A stretch of DNA of 64,000 bases, taken from assembly GCF_015910535.1 (NCBI RefSeq), contig NZ_JACBJG010000008.1, positions 1 through 64,000 of the forward strand. Direction: 5' to 3'. The DNA comes from Saccharomonospora sp. NB11. Lineage in GTDB: Bacteria; Actinomycetota; Actinomycetes; Mycobacteriales; Pseudonocardiaceae. Numbering within the stretch: position 1 is the first letter of the stretch; each line of letters opens with the position of its first letter. Below the pieces are notes generated by a model that was not told the DNA's origin, searched no databases, and worked only from the letters and a program-made list of their open reading frames with translations. Positions 7,072 to 15,538 of the stretch are shown in pieces. The translations under genes and the position numbers were made by a program.

Positions 7072-8251
7072 CTATCCAGTGACGGAGAGGCGGCGGGCAA
7101 GGCTCCGAAGGCGCGACTGCCGGTCACGTTCCAGCAGCTCGCCGACGATGCGGCGTGGCAGCGTCTGGTGTCGAATCCAGTCGGGCCCCATCGATTCGGC
7201 CGTCAGCAACGCGTCCACGGCTTGTTGGGCATGGCCAAGACGGGCGTGCGCGAGCGCCTGGTCGGCGAGGTGCCGGCACCGGGACGCCAACGGCAGCGTG
7301 GTGCCACGCGGCATCCGTTTCGCGGCGTCGAGCGCGCCCGCGTAGTCCTCGGTGACCACGCCGACATCGACGGTCTGCATCACAACCTGGGACGGGCCGA
7401 AGTAGGTCTCGTAGTCGTGGCGGTCCACGCCCATGCGGCCTGCCACTGCGGTGGCCTGACTGACAAGGTGCTGCGCTTCACCGACGCGCCGCGCGCGGCC
7501 GGACGCTGTGGCCGCGGTGATGATGAGGCTGCCGTACGCGGACAGGTGCGGCAACGGAACGTCCCCGCGGGGGCTCGATCGTCTCTGCAGTGCGGACAGC
7601 GACGCGGTGGGACTCGTCGTAACGGCCCTGCACGAGGAGCTGCCACGCGATCGACCCGCGGATGGTGGCGGCAAGGAGCTCGTCGGAGCCGTGACCGCTG
7701 GTGTCGTGGGCGAGACGGATGGACTGCCAGGCGATGTCGGTCTGGCCGAGATGGACGAGGGTGCAGCCGGTGACCCAGTAGGCACGAGCAAGCAACTCAG
7801 CCACGGCGGATCGCTGGGCTGCATCGGCAGCGTGCATGGTGGCTCGCAACTGCGGCAACGTGGACGGCAGGATGGTGGCGAGGTGGTCGTACTGGCCACC
7901 CCAGTACGCCGACCAGGCGTAGTCGACGGCGCGGCGCGCATCGTCGAGCGTGATGGGCTCGCCTGTGATGTCGCCGATGAGGTCGTCGACGGGAGAGAGG
8001 GCCTGTCGAAGTGCGACCACGCCGCCGTCCGCTTCACCGGTGGGTACGGAGGCGCGCTGTCCGAGAAGCTCGGGCAGGGACACGTCGAGAGCGCGGGCGA
8101 TCTTCGTGAGCGTGCCGATCGCGGCGGTCTTGCGGGTGCCTTGTTCCAGCTTGCGGATCACGTCCACCGACACGCTCGCAGCGTCCGCGAGTTGCTGTTG
8201 GGTGAGTAGCTTGCCGCGTAGGGCTTTGATGCGTGCGCCGATCTCCTGCAT
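7072..8251 (-). pseudogene. XRE/TPR regulator 1, frameshifted
   Basis: From ATG 8251 the first frame encodes a clear XRE HTH (MQEIGARIKALRGKLLTQQQ, LADAASVSVDVIRKLEQGTR, ending LPELL) and TPR-like helices to about residue 235. Near 7560-7575, in a run reading CCCCGCGGGGG on the plus strand, the frame is lost. The rest of the protein (HLSAYGSLIITAATAS to RDRQSRLRSLARRLSVTG) continues in another frame to 7072. A one-base indel restores about 390 aa, matching its paralogues. It is either a recent pseudogene or a sequencing error. It sits between array A2 and the 70-aa cassette. Confidence 0.75.
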
Positions 8252-8368
8252 GGGGGTGCCCCCTTCGTCGCGTGGCCGGGACTCCTCCGCGTCGCCCCAG
8301 GGTTCCTCATGCGGGGCGCATCACGCGAAGGGTCCGCCGCACAGCGGAGCCAGGAGCCGATCGGTACG

Positions 8369-8584
8369 TCACCCCGAACAGCAAGCGGCCCCGGCACCGT
8401 GTGGTGTCCGGGGCCGCTTCGGCGAGCGCGGTTGCCATCTTCGTGTCGCCCACTTGACGAACCGCATGAGCAGGTAAATCACGGCGAGCACGAGCGCGAC
8501 ACGCCCGAGCAGCGGACCGAGCGAGTAACTGCCATCACTGTTGATCGCGACGACGACCAGGAACACGACGGCAGCGGCGATCAC
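8369..8584 (-). CDS. Small two-helix membrane protein
   Basis: A 71-aa frame from GTG 8584. Two hydrophobic segments (IAAAVVFLVVVAI, and VALVLAVIYLLMRF) are followed by a basic tail (WATRRWQPRSPKRPR), predicting two membrane passes with the tail in the cytoplasm. The frame stays open upstream with KRKALLNIIGNGLYLLV but shows no better start. It lies between the regulator at 8251 and the distal end of array A2. Function is unknown. Confidence 0.45.
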   Translation of the reverse strand: MIAAAVVFLVVVAINSDGSYSLGPLLGRVALVLAVIYLLMRFVKWATRRWQPRSPKRPRTPHGAGAACCSG

Positions 8585-8731
8585 GAGCAGGTACAGCCCG
8601 TTTCCGATGATGTTGAGCAGCGCCTTCCGTTTCGCTTCCGGAGTGGGTGTGGAGTGTGCTCTCAGTGCTCCAGTGGAACGAGCACGTCCCAGAGTGGCCG
8701 TGGCGATCAGGGATCGAAGCGCACTGCGTCA

Positions 8732-9124
8732 GGACATCCCCGGGTGCGCGGGGCCGACGCCTTCATGACACCGACGTCGTCGGCCCGGGCCGGACCATCC
8801 CCGCGTGCGCGGGGCCGACGTGATCCAGCAGAAGCGCGTGGTGATGTAGGTGGGACCATCCCCGCGTGCGCGGGGCCGACTGCCCGGCTGGTGTGGACCA
8901 GCCCGAACGCGACGGACCATCCCCGCGTGCGCGGGGCCGACTCGGTCGTGGGGATGGCCACGGCCGGGTTTCTGGGACCATCCCCGCGTGCGCGGGGCCG
9001 ACGCCGAGGCTCAGGCACATCAGCCACGGCCGAGCGGACCATCCCCGCGTGCGCGGGGCCGACCCACACGAACTCCTCATCCCGGTAGATGGCCAGGGAC
9101 CATCCCCGCGTGCGCGGGGCCGAC
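8732..9124 (-). CRISPR. Type I-E-like array A2, 7 repeats
   Basis: Repeats start at 8732 (mutated, 27 bp), 8792, 8853, 8914, 8975, 9036 and 9097. The plus-strand form begins GGACCATCCCCGCG and ends GCGCGGGGCCGAC; spacers are 33 nt. The decayed repeat is at the low-coordinate end and the conserved leader follows 9124, so the array is transcribed on the minus strand. The repeat differs from array A1 at the GGACCAT/GGACTAT position. Confidence 0.95.
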
Positions 9125-9190
9125 ACTTGTTGACCTGGGCGTTTACTCGGCCAAGGAACGATTTTCATTCAGTCTGTCATGGGACGGGTA
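9125..9190 (-). promoter_or_regulatory. Leader of array A2
   Basis: Identical over more than 50 bp to the leader of A1, beginning ACTTGTTGACCTGGGCGTTT and containing ATTTTCATTCAGTCTG. The similarity to the A1 flank continues to 9442, well beyond the leader. Confidence 0.8.
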
Positions 9191-9309
9191 GGGGCTCATC
9201 CGTTCTCCGGCGGAGGTAGTCGTTGGTTGGCGGGGCATGGGCGGAGGTCGATCGCCTGGGCAAGGGCTCGGTGCAGTGAGCACGCGGGGCTGACACGTTC
9301 CCGTAGCCC

Positions 9310-9465
9310 CGACTTGCATGCAGCCGACGGTATCGCGAACGTCAGCGCGCGTGGTACCGAAATGATCGATGTCCTGAGGCAACGTCTCAACCTCATCCGG
9401 CGTCTGAACCGCCAACTGAGAGCCCGAGTTGTGCAGGCCGAGATATCGGCGGATGCAGCAGGTCA
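9310..9465 (+). pseudogene. Fragment of the XRE/TPR regulator beside leader A2
   Basis: In frame it reads VSARGTEMIDVLRQRLNLIR then RLNRQLRARVVQAEISAD, matching residues about 112-146 of the regulator at 3448-4620. No start or HTH is present. It is a second copy of the fragment found beside leader A1 and is better preserved in frame. Confidence 0.65.
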
Positions 9466-9521
9466 CCGAGAGGCCGCGTCGGACGGTCATCGACCACGGC
9501 GGCTTCGGAGCGGTCGGGGCA

Positions 9522-9734
9522 TCACTGAGCACCGACCACCGCCGTGGTGTCGAGTTCGTCGGCGCGAACGATCATGTCTTCGGCGAGAGTCCGCAATGCC
9601 CGGCCGACTTCGCGAAGCTCAGCCGAGGGAAGTTCGCCGCCGTCCTGCGCGGCCATGAGGGCGAGCACGACCTCGCCGATGCCGGCGTTCACCCGTCCCA
9701 GTCGCGTCAGGAGTTCGCGGTCGCGGGCGATCAC
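9522..9734 (-). CDS. 70-aa cassette protein (MIARDRELL family), second copy
   Basis: A 70-aa helical protein, MIARDRELLTRLGRVNAGIG then EVVLALMAAQDGGELPSAEL, ending ELDTTAVVGAQ. It is a close paralogue of 6658-6870. It overlaps the stop of the 31-aa acidic peptide upstream. Downstream, a frame starting MLSDAPTAPKPPW overlaps its stop and looks like the beginning of the third cassette gene before decaying into the CRISPR flank. It belongs with the minus-strand regulator 2. Confidence 0.65.
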   Translation of the reverse strand: MIARDRELLTRLGRVNAGIGEVVLALMAAQDGGELPSAELREVGRALRTLAEDMIVRADELDTTAVVGAQ

Positions 9735-9826
9735 CGTTCACCGCCCTCGTCGCTCGACGACACAGCCGCGACTTCCTGCTCGTCGTCAGTGGTTGCGGCC
9801 GGTGTCGGTTCCTGTCCCGTCCACAT
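9731..9826 (-). CDS. Short acidic peptide of the XRE cassette, second copy
   Basis: A 31-aa frame from ATG 9826: MWTGQEPTPAATTDDEQEVA, ending SSDEGGER. The stop overlaps the start of the 70-aa gene. Strong similarity to the peptide at 6867-6965, including the charge pattern, supports expression. No known domain. Confidence 0.55.
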   Translation of the reverse strand: MWTGQEPTPAATTDDEQEVAAVSSSDEGGER

Positions 9827-9953
9827 AGCACGGCCCCCGACGCGACATGATCCGCTGTTCCAACTCATGCGCGGACGGTAGGCGGGGCGGACGACCGCGC
9901 GCGGTACACGCCAGCACCCCACGTGGAGGGGGACATTCTGTCCCCTCGCACGG

Positions 9954-11180
9954 TCAGGTGAGAACGCCGAGCTGCGACGCGAGGCTTCGTGCGTCTTGCT
10001 GGATCAACCGGCCACCTGATGTCACCAACTCGGCGGCCAACCCCCGGGACAGCGGATGACAACGCATCGACTCCGTGCTCGCTGCCGTGGCGCGTTGCAG
10101 CGTGTGGAGCGCGCCGGTGTAGTCGTGTCGCTGGGCATACGCGCGGGCGGTTTCCAGCCACAGTCGGGCCTGACGATCACGAGACGGGATCGCGTCCGGG
10201 TCGACGGCGTCGGCCTTGTCGAGCGCAGTTCCACCCTTGCGGAGGTCGACGGCGACCGACACTCCGGTCAGGTCAGTGTTGGCGCGGCCGAACAACGTCC
10301 ACGGATGCGCATAGCTGTGAGGGAGCCGCGGCACGATCGTGTCGGCGTCGTCGAGATACCGGAACGCGTCGCCTTCACGGCCGAGTCGCGCGGCCGTGAT
10401 CGCCGCGTGCAGTCGACACGCACCCCACAGGGCACGAACGGTGTCGTCCTCGCCATCGAGATACGGTGCGAGCACGGCGGCCGCGTCGACCGCGAGCTGC
10501 AGCGCGTCTTCCTCACGGCCCGTCGCCCGCCACACGTTGCCCACAACCCATGCTGCGGCGGCAAGGCTCACCGGGTCGTCGGCCTGCTCGGCGGCCGTCA
10601 GGCACCGGTCAGCGGACAACCACAGCAACGCCGAGTCGGACACCCATGCCAACGCCTGCTCCGCCAGCGCGTATGCGGCGACGAGCGCGGTGTTCGCCGT
10701 GCGACGGTCGGGGCCGGTGAGCACACGGGCGGCCCGACGCGCATCCCGCAACAACGACGGCAGCACACGGCCGACATCGGCACGTGGCGTGGCCGAGGTG
10801 TGCCACACCCGCCAGGCATAGGCGGCCCGGTCGACCAGATCCGTCACGTCGTGATGCGCGTCCCGGTCGACCACGAGGACGGTCTCTTCGATCGCTTCCC
10901 GAATCGCGGGCACGGCTTCGTGACCTTCCCGGCGGACGGCGCTGACCGTGATCGCCTGATCTCCGGTGAGTGCGGCGACATCGTGCAGGCCGAGCGCGTC
11001 GGCCAGCTTCACCAGCATGCCCAGCCGGGGCGGCAGCAGGTGACCGCGCTCGACCTTCTTGAGCCAGTCGGGGGAACGGCCGACCAGACCGGCAAGGACC
11101 GGGCGGGACATTCCGCGTCGCTCCCGGTATGCCTGAATCCGGCCCCCAACGGGTTTCCCGGCGAGTTCATCGACGTGCAC
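9954..11180 (-). CDS. XRE/TPR regulator 2
   Basis: A 408-aa protein read from GTG 11180, which has GAGG 8 nt upstream; GTG 11189 is an alternative. The HTH is at residues about 12-70 (GGRIQAYRERRGMSRPVLAG, LVGRSPDWLKKVERG). The rest is a series of paired helices of TPR type (ALAEQALAWVSDSALLWLSA, ARAYAQRHDYTGALHTLQRA). The paralogue at 14022-15248 has the same length and the same RERxGMSRPVLAGLVGRS motif. It is flanked by the acidic-peptide cassette downstream and array A3 upstream. The helical domain probably senses a small ligand or peptide; that is inferred. Confidence 0.75.
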   Translation of the reverse strand: MHVDELAGKPVGGRIQAYRERRGMSRPVLAGLVGRSPDWLKKVERGHLLPPRLGMLVKLADALGLHDVAALTGDQAITVSAVRREGHEAVPAIREAIEETVLVVDRDAHHDVTDLVDRAAYAWRVWHTSATPRADVGRVLPSLLRDARRAARVLTGPDRRTANTALVAAYALAEQALAWVSDSALLWLSADRCLTAAEQADDPVSLAAAAWVVGNVWRATGREEDALQLAVDAAAVLAPYLDGEDDTVRALWGACRLHAAITAARLGREGDAFRYLDDADTIVPRLPHSYAHPWTLFGRANTDLTGVSVAVDLRKGGTALDKADAVDPDAIPSRDRQARLWLETARAYAQRHDYTGALHTLQRATAASTESMRCHPLSRGLAAELVTSGGRLIQQDARSLASQLGVLT

Positions 11181-11208
11181 GCGGATCACCTCGTTCGCGT
11201 AGTCGTGT

Positions 11209-11262
11209 CCTCTTCGCGAAACCCCTGGCCAGGCTGCGGGCACTCTGCGAAGAGAATCACTC
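11209..11262. promoter_or_regulatory. Putative operator upstream of regulator 2
   Basis: CCTCTTCGCGAA (11209-11220) and CTCTGCGAAGAGAATCACTC (11243-11262) contain the inverted arms TCTTCGC and GCGAAGA about 36 bp apart. The second block is almost the same as one upstream of regulator 3 (GCGAAGAGAGTGACTC). Position and conservation suggest autoregulation. Confidence 0.5.
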
Positions 11263-11622
11263 GTCAGGTTAGCGGTCGGTACTTGATTGGGCACGTAAAG
11301 CGGCCCCCCATCTCCGGGGCTGCGGCGACGAGCACAATCGCTGGTCTCGTGCCGCCCGTTTGACGGGCTGCGTAAGTAGACGGCGAGCGCGAGTGCGATA
11401 CGCCCGAGCAACCAGCCGCCATGACAAGCGTTATTGCGTTGGGAAGCACGCAGCTGATTGCGCGAGCGACCCTTGGCGGTGGGTCTAGTCCACCGGCGCA
11501 CAGTCAGGGGAGCAACGGTCTGCGTTGGGTTCGCCGAGAGCGTTTGTGACGAGTCGGTAGTTCGTAAACAGCCCTCGTGTGTGGGTCTGACGCGGTAGCC
11601 GCCGACCTCGAAGCCGCGAGCA

Positions 11623-12445
11623 CCGAGTATTTCGGGGCCGCGGGGCCGATTCCTCCAAGGGAGTCAGCGTGTACGACGCGCTGGACCATCCCCGCGTGCG
11701 CGGGGCCGATGGCCAGCGGCGCGACCGTGAGCAGGCCTGTCGCTGGTCCATCCCCGCGTGCGCGGGGCCGATTGCTGACGAACGATCCGGAACAAGCTCG
11801 ACAGTGGTCCATCCCCGCGTGCGCGCGGGGCCGATGGCCGTGGCGGCGTCGGGTTCTACGACGTCACAGGTCCATCCCCGCGTGCGCGGGGCCGATCACC
11901 ACGACGCAGCGAAGCACGATCCCAAGACGGGTCCATCCCCGCGTGCGCGGGGCCGATTCGGCGTCGACGCGGACGGCGAAAACGAATCGCGGTCCATCCC
12001 CGCGTGCGCGGGGCCGATGGATGGAGACCCGTCGGAGATGACCCGGCAACTGGTCCATCCCCGCGTGCGCGGGGCCGATCCGCCGAGGACTCGCGCCAAC
12101 TCGCCCGCGACCGGTCCATCCCCGCGTGCGCGGGGCCGATGCTCCGCTGTCGGTGACGGAGGCGGCCCTCGAGGGTCCATCCCCGCGTGCGCGGGGCCGA
12201 TCGCGGGTGCCACGCCGCCCCGGCGGGTACCGGAGGTCCATCCCCGCGTGCGCGGGGCCGATTCTCGACGGGCACCCGCCCACCGGGGCGGGGCGGGTCC
12301 ATCCCCGCGTGCGCGGGGCCGATCCCCTGATCCACCGCGGGAGAATGATCACGAAGGGTCCATCCCCGCGTGCGCGGGGCCGATCGTGAGCTCGCCCGCT
12401 GCTGGGGTCACATCACCGGTCCATCCCCGCGTGCGCGGGGCCGAT
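11623..12445 (-). CRISPR. Type I-E-like array A3, 13 repeats plus a degenerate one
   Basis: Intact repeats start at 11683, 11745, 11806, 11869, 11930, 11991, 12052, 12113, 12174, 12235, 12296, 12357 and 12418. They begin GGTCCATCCCCGCG and end GCGCGGGGCCGAT, a variant distinct from A1, A2, A4 and A5 (GGAC, GAC). A half-preserved repeat occupies 11623-11650. The repeat at 11806 has a 2-nt insertion (GTGCGCGCGGGG). Leader at the high-coordinate end, so transcription is on the minus strand. This is the longest array in the window. Confidence 0.95.
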
Positions 12446-12505
12446 ACTTGTTGACCTGCGGGTTTACTCGGCCAAGGAACGGTTTTCATTCAGTCTGACA
12501 CAGCG
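12446..12505 (-). promoter_or_regulatory. Leader of array A3
   Basis: ACTTGTTGACCTGCGGGTTT followed by GGTTTTCATTCAGTCTGACA. It carries a few changes from the A1/A2 leader, in parallel with the array's divergent repeat sequence. Confidence 0.75.
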
Positions 12506-12663
12506 TGGGCGTGGGTTGTGCACGTGTTCTCCGAGAGGTCAACCCCCATGGTCGGGGCTTGTTGCTCTCTACGGTGCCCGATGTCCGCGGTGTGGCGTCG
12601 CAGGGGGCCAGTTCGTGTTCTCTTGCGGCGGTGAGAAGGGCTATCGGGCGTTTGTGGGTTTCC

Positions 12664-12890
12664 CTAGCTGGCTCGGGTGTCTGTGGTCAGTCGTTGGAGT
12701 TCGGTGAGTACGGACCGCAGGATCGGCAGTGTCGGCTCGTCGTTCTGGTGCAATGCCGCTTGTGCTTGCGCGATCACGTCGTCGCGCGGGAGGTCGGGCC
12801 ACTGCCACGCGTCCCGTAGGTGTAGTTGAGTGGTCTGCTCTACCTCGGCCTCGGTTTCACCCGAATCCGCCAGCGGTGTCCTCCATGCAC
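12664..12890 (-). pseudogene. C-terminal gene remnant between arrays A3 and A4
   Basis: The minus strand encodes DAWQWPDLPRDDVIAQAQAA then LHQNDEPTLPILRSVLTELQ and ends at 12664. The composition is that of a real helical C-terminus. Upstream it runs into the decayed end of array A4 with no start codon, so the 5' part appears to have been lost at the array boundary. I do not recognise the family. Confidence 0.35.
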
Positions 12891-12901
12891 GCGGCCGACG
12901 C

Positions 12902-13229
12902 GCAGCTCGGCATCCTTCGCGGGGCCGACCTGGTATCGCTGCCGAAAGGGCGGACTGGACCATCCCCGCGTGCGCGGGGCCGACTGCCCGCCACACCTCG
13001 ACCGGAACCTCTCCTGGTGGACCATCCCCGCGTGCGCGGGGCCGACGAGCCACTGGCCATCGGGGCCGCACCACTGCGGGGACCATCCCCGCGTGCGCGG
13101 GGCCGACGTACGCGGAGCAGGACGTGGTGATCAAGGGCGGGGACCATCCCCGCGTGCGCGGGGCCGACGACCCGCTCTCGGAGACGCTGGAGGCGCCGAC
13201 GGGACCATCCCCGCGTGCGCGGGGCCGAC
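12902..13229 (-). CRISPR. Type I-E-like array A4, 5 repeats plus a degenerate one
   Basis: Repeats start at 12957, 13019, 13080, 13141 and 13202 (GGACCATCCCCGCG to GGGGCCGAC), with spacers of about 33 nt. A decayed repeat ending TCGCGGGGCCGAC is at 12902-12929. Leader at 13230. Minus-strand transcription as in the other I-E arrays. Confidence 0.95.
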
Positions 13230-13300
13230 ACTTCTTGACCTGGGCCTTTATCCGGCCAACCGGTCGTTTTCATTCAGTCTGACACAGCGTGGGTGAGGGC
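13230..13300 (-). promoter_or_regulatory. Leader of array A4
   Basis: ACTTCTTGACCTGGGCCTTT, then CGTTTTCATTCAGTCTGACA. It is the most diverged of the five leaders but keeps the TTTTCATTCAGTCTG core. Confidence 0.75.
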
Positions 13301-13502
13301 CGTGCATCCGTCCTCCGCCGCATAGTCCGGGGTCCCTCGGTGTTGCCTCAACGGTGCCTGATATTCGTCGGAAGACGACGAGGGGGCGAATAAGCAGCGT
13401 TCGTTCTCGGTGGTGATCAGGGTGGAGCGCATGGGCGGCAAATGGAAAGCGTTCCATCGGACCTCGGGCGAGCTGGACGGTTCGCAGGGTTTCCAGCGTC
13501 GG

Positions 13503-13802
13503 TCAGCTGTTCGGTGAGCGCGTGGGAGGTTCCGGCAGCGACATCAGCGCGTCGATCACCTCGGTGAGGCTGCCCTCGGCCGACCAGATCACGTGGCCGT
13601 CGGCGCGGTCCCAGCGGCGGCCGGCGGCATCCTCACGGTCGCGCACCCGTAGCCCGTCGACATAACGGCCCGTCGCACGGCAACCGTTGATCTGCTGCAA
13701 TTCCCCGTCATTGAGCTTGTGCTCGAACTGCCACCCGGCACGCACGAGGTCGCCGAGGCGCTGCAACGCAGGATCGGCGCGCGCCAGCTCGTCAACATTC
13801 AC
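13503..13802 (-). CDS. Small cassette protein of regulator 3
   Basis: A 99-aa protein from GTG 13802 (NVDELARADPALQRLGDLVR, with AGWQFEHKLNDGELQQINGC and RADGHVIWSAEGSLTEVIDA). Mixed alpha/beta pattern; no family recognised. Its start overlaps the end of a 30-aa acidic peptide, the same coupling as in the other cassettes, although the protein itself is not related to the MIARDRELL family. It is downstream of regulator 3 on the same strand and so probably under its control. Confidence 0.55.
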   Translation of the reverse strand: MNVDELARADPALQRLGDLVRAGWQFEHKLNDGELQQINGCRATGRYVDGLRVRDREDAAGRRWDRADGHVIWSAEGSLTEVIDALMSLPEPPTRSPNS

Positions 13803-13884
13803 CGTGCCTGCCCTCGTCCTCGGCGGCCGTCGGCGGCGCATCCATCTCCACCTGCTCGTCGGCCTGCTCAGGTGCTGACGGCAT
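13792..13884 (-). CDS. Short acidic peptide of the regulator 3 cassette
   Basis: A 30-aa frame from ATG 13884: MPSAPEQADEQVEMDAPPTA, ending EDEGRHGEC. It overlaps the GTG start of the next gene by 11 nt. Acidic composition and position match the peptides at 6867 and 9731, although sequence similarity is weak. Confidence 0.4.
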   Translation of the reverse strand: MPSAPEQADEQVEMDAPPTAAEDEGRHGEC

Positions 13885-14021
13885 GGGGTGCGATCCGGTT
13901 CTCGTGCCAGTCGGCACACGCCCCGGCCAGGACCGGCACACTCGGCTGTTCTTCATGACCGCGAAAGCTACGAGCAGCAGAAACCGGTCAGCGGTACAGT
14001 TCGTACCCTCACTCGTTCGGG

Positions 14022-15248
14022 CTAGGCAGGTATCCCGACGCGCTCACACAACGCCCGGACGTCGTCGCCGTGCCCGGTGGGCGGGCGACGGCGAAGGTCG
14101 ACAAGCATCTCGCGGGCGAATCCGTTGTAGCGGATGGTTTCTGTCGCTGTCCGTTCGGCAGCGGCGAGCAGCGCCCACACCGCGTGCCGCTCGTCGCGTT
14201 GCTGATAGGCGCGCGCCACCTCGATCAGATGACGGCTTCGCCGTGGCACGGATGCGATCGTGGTCGGGTCGAGGGCGTCGGCCGCGCGGAGTGCTTCGGC
14301 TGGTCGTCGGAGTTCGACGCCGAGCGTGACCGCGTGGGCGCTCATCACCGAGCACGAGAAACTGGACTGGACATGCCGATACTCGGGGCCGAGGATGCGC
14401 GCGATCTGATCAGCGGCTTCCCAGTGGGCCCACGCCTCGCCATGTCGTCCTCGGCGCGCATGGACGTAGGCGATCTCGGCCTCCAACGCGCCGACCATGC
14501 CCCGCCAGTCGGCGGGCGCCGAGTCGAGGTGCGGCAGGAGTTGCCGGATGGCATCGTGAGCGAGAGTGAGCGCTTCGTCCCACCGACCCGCGTCGCGCAG
14601 TGCTTGCACCATCGCCCATGCGCCCCCTGCTGCGACGTATGGGTCGTCCGCTTCCTGCCCTTCGGTCACGGCCCGGTCCGCGACCATCCACACCAGTTCG
14701 GGCGCGGGCTGGTACGCCACATAGAAGTCGGCGAGCTGATACACGCCGGACAGCACACAGCGGGCGTTCCTGCGCTCGACGCCGCGGAGCAAGCGGACAG
14801 CGGCCTGCGCATCACGAATCAGGTCGGGTAGGAGGATGCCGAGCTGTGTCCGGTGGTCCGGCGAACTGTGCCGGACCTGCCACGCCTGGTCGAGCCGGTG
14901 CGCGAGGTGGGGCACGCTCGGCGGATCACCGGCAGGGGCCATGCGGTACTGAGTCAATGCGCTCTGCACGGCCGACAATGCGGCATGCCGGGAGCCTGCG
15001 AAACGTTCGACCGACACGGCGTGGCCATTTCCCGTGAGATCAGCGAGGTCCTCAAGACCGAGAGCCTGGGCGAGCTTGAGCAGCATCGGCAGCTTCGGCA
15101 CCTGCAACCGTCCAGTCTCGACCGCCTTGACCCACTCAGCAGAGCGGCCGACAAGCCCCGCCAGCACCGGACGGGACATGCCAACGCGTTCGCGGTATCG
15201 CTGAATCCGCCGACCGATCGGGAAGTCGGCGTCCGGCTGCGGCGTCAT
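14022..15248 (-). CDS. XRE/TPR regulator 3
   Basis: A 408-aa protein from ATG 15248 (MTPQPDADFPIGRRIQRYRE). HTH at residues about 11-65 (RVGMSRPVLAGLVGRSAEWV), then TPR-like helices to the end (GVYQLADFYVAYQPAPELVW, LIEVARAYQQRDERHAVWAL). Equal length and strong similarity to regulator 2. Array A5 lies upstream and the acidic-peptide cassette downstream. The promoter region carries the GCGAAGAG motif shared with regulator 2. An in-frame start at 15287 exists but is less likely. Confidence 0.75.
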   Translation of the reverse strand: MTPQPDADFPIGRRIQRYRERVGMSRPVLAGLVGRSAEWVKAVETGRLQVPKLPMLLKLAQALGLEDLADLTGNGHAVSVERFAGSRHAALSAVQSALTQYRMAPAGDPPSVPHLAHRLDQAWQVRHSSPDHRTQLGILLPDLIRDAQAAVRLLRGVERRNARCVLSGVYQLADFYVAYQPAPELVWMVADRAVTEGQEADDPYVAAGGAWAMVQALRDAGRWDEALTLAHDAIRQLLPHLDSAPADWRGMVGALEAEIAYVHARRGRHGEAWAHWEAADQIARILGPEYRHVQSSFSCSVMSAHAVTLGVELRRPAEALRAADALDPTTIASVPRRSRHLIEVARAYQQRDERHAVWALLAAAERTATETIRYNGFAREMLVDLRRRPPTGHGDDVRALCERVGIPA

Positions 15249-15277
15249 CGCACCCACACCCTTCGCGGAGTCGCGTT

Positions 15278-15334
15278 CCCTTCGCAAGAGCCGGGGTTTG
15301 CCCGGGGTCTTCGGCTCCGCGAAGAGAGTGACTC
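15278..15334. promoter_or_regulatory. Putative operator upstream of regulator 3
   Basis: CCCTTCGCAAGAG (15278-15290) and CCGCGAAGAGAGTGACTC (15317-15334) repeat the spaced CTTCGC/GCGAAG arrangement seen upstream of regulator 2. Conserved motif and position; binding is inferred. Confidence 0.5.
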
Positions 15335-15538
15335 AGAGAGTAGCGGACATCGTGTGATCGGTCGCACAACCGGCTCGGGGGCCAGGTGTGCGTCCGTGGT
15401 TGTCGCGCGCAGTTGTGGGACGGCGGTTGCAGGCTTTGTCGACGGGCTGATTCTGGGCCTCCCAGTGGAGGCGGGCATGGCAGGTGGGGAGGCGGCGGGC
15501 CGACATTCACCGCGTCCGGCGAACAGTCACAACTTCAT

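Noticed and set aside
8707-9219. Protein-coding frames across the I-E arrays (repeated HPRVRGAD or PRARGDG motifs)
   Set aside because: The periodic peptides come from translating 28-bp repeats every 61 bp; they are not genes. The same applies to frames over the other four arrays and over the type III arrays (repeated SLARPEGHRN).
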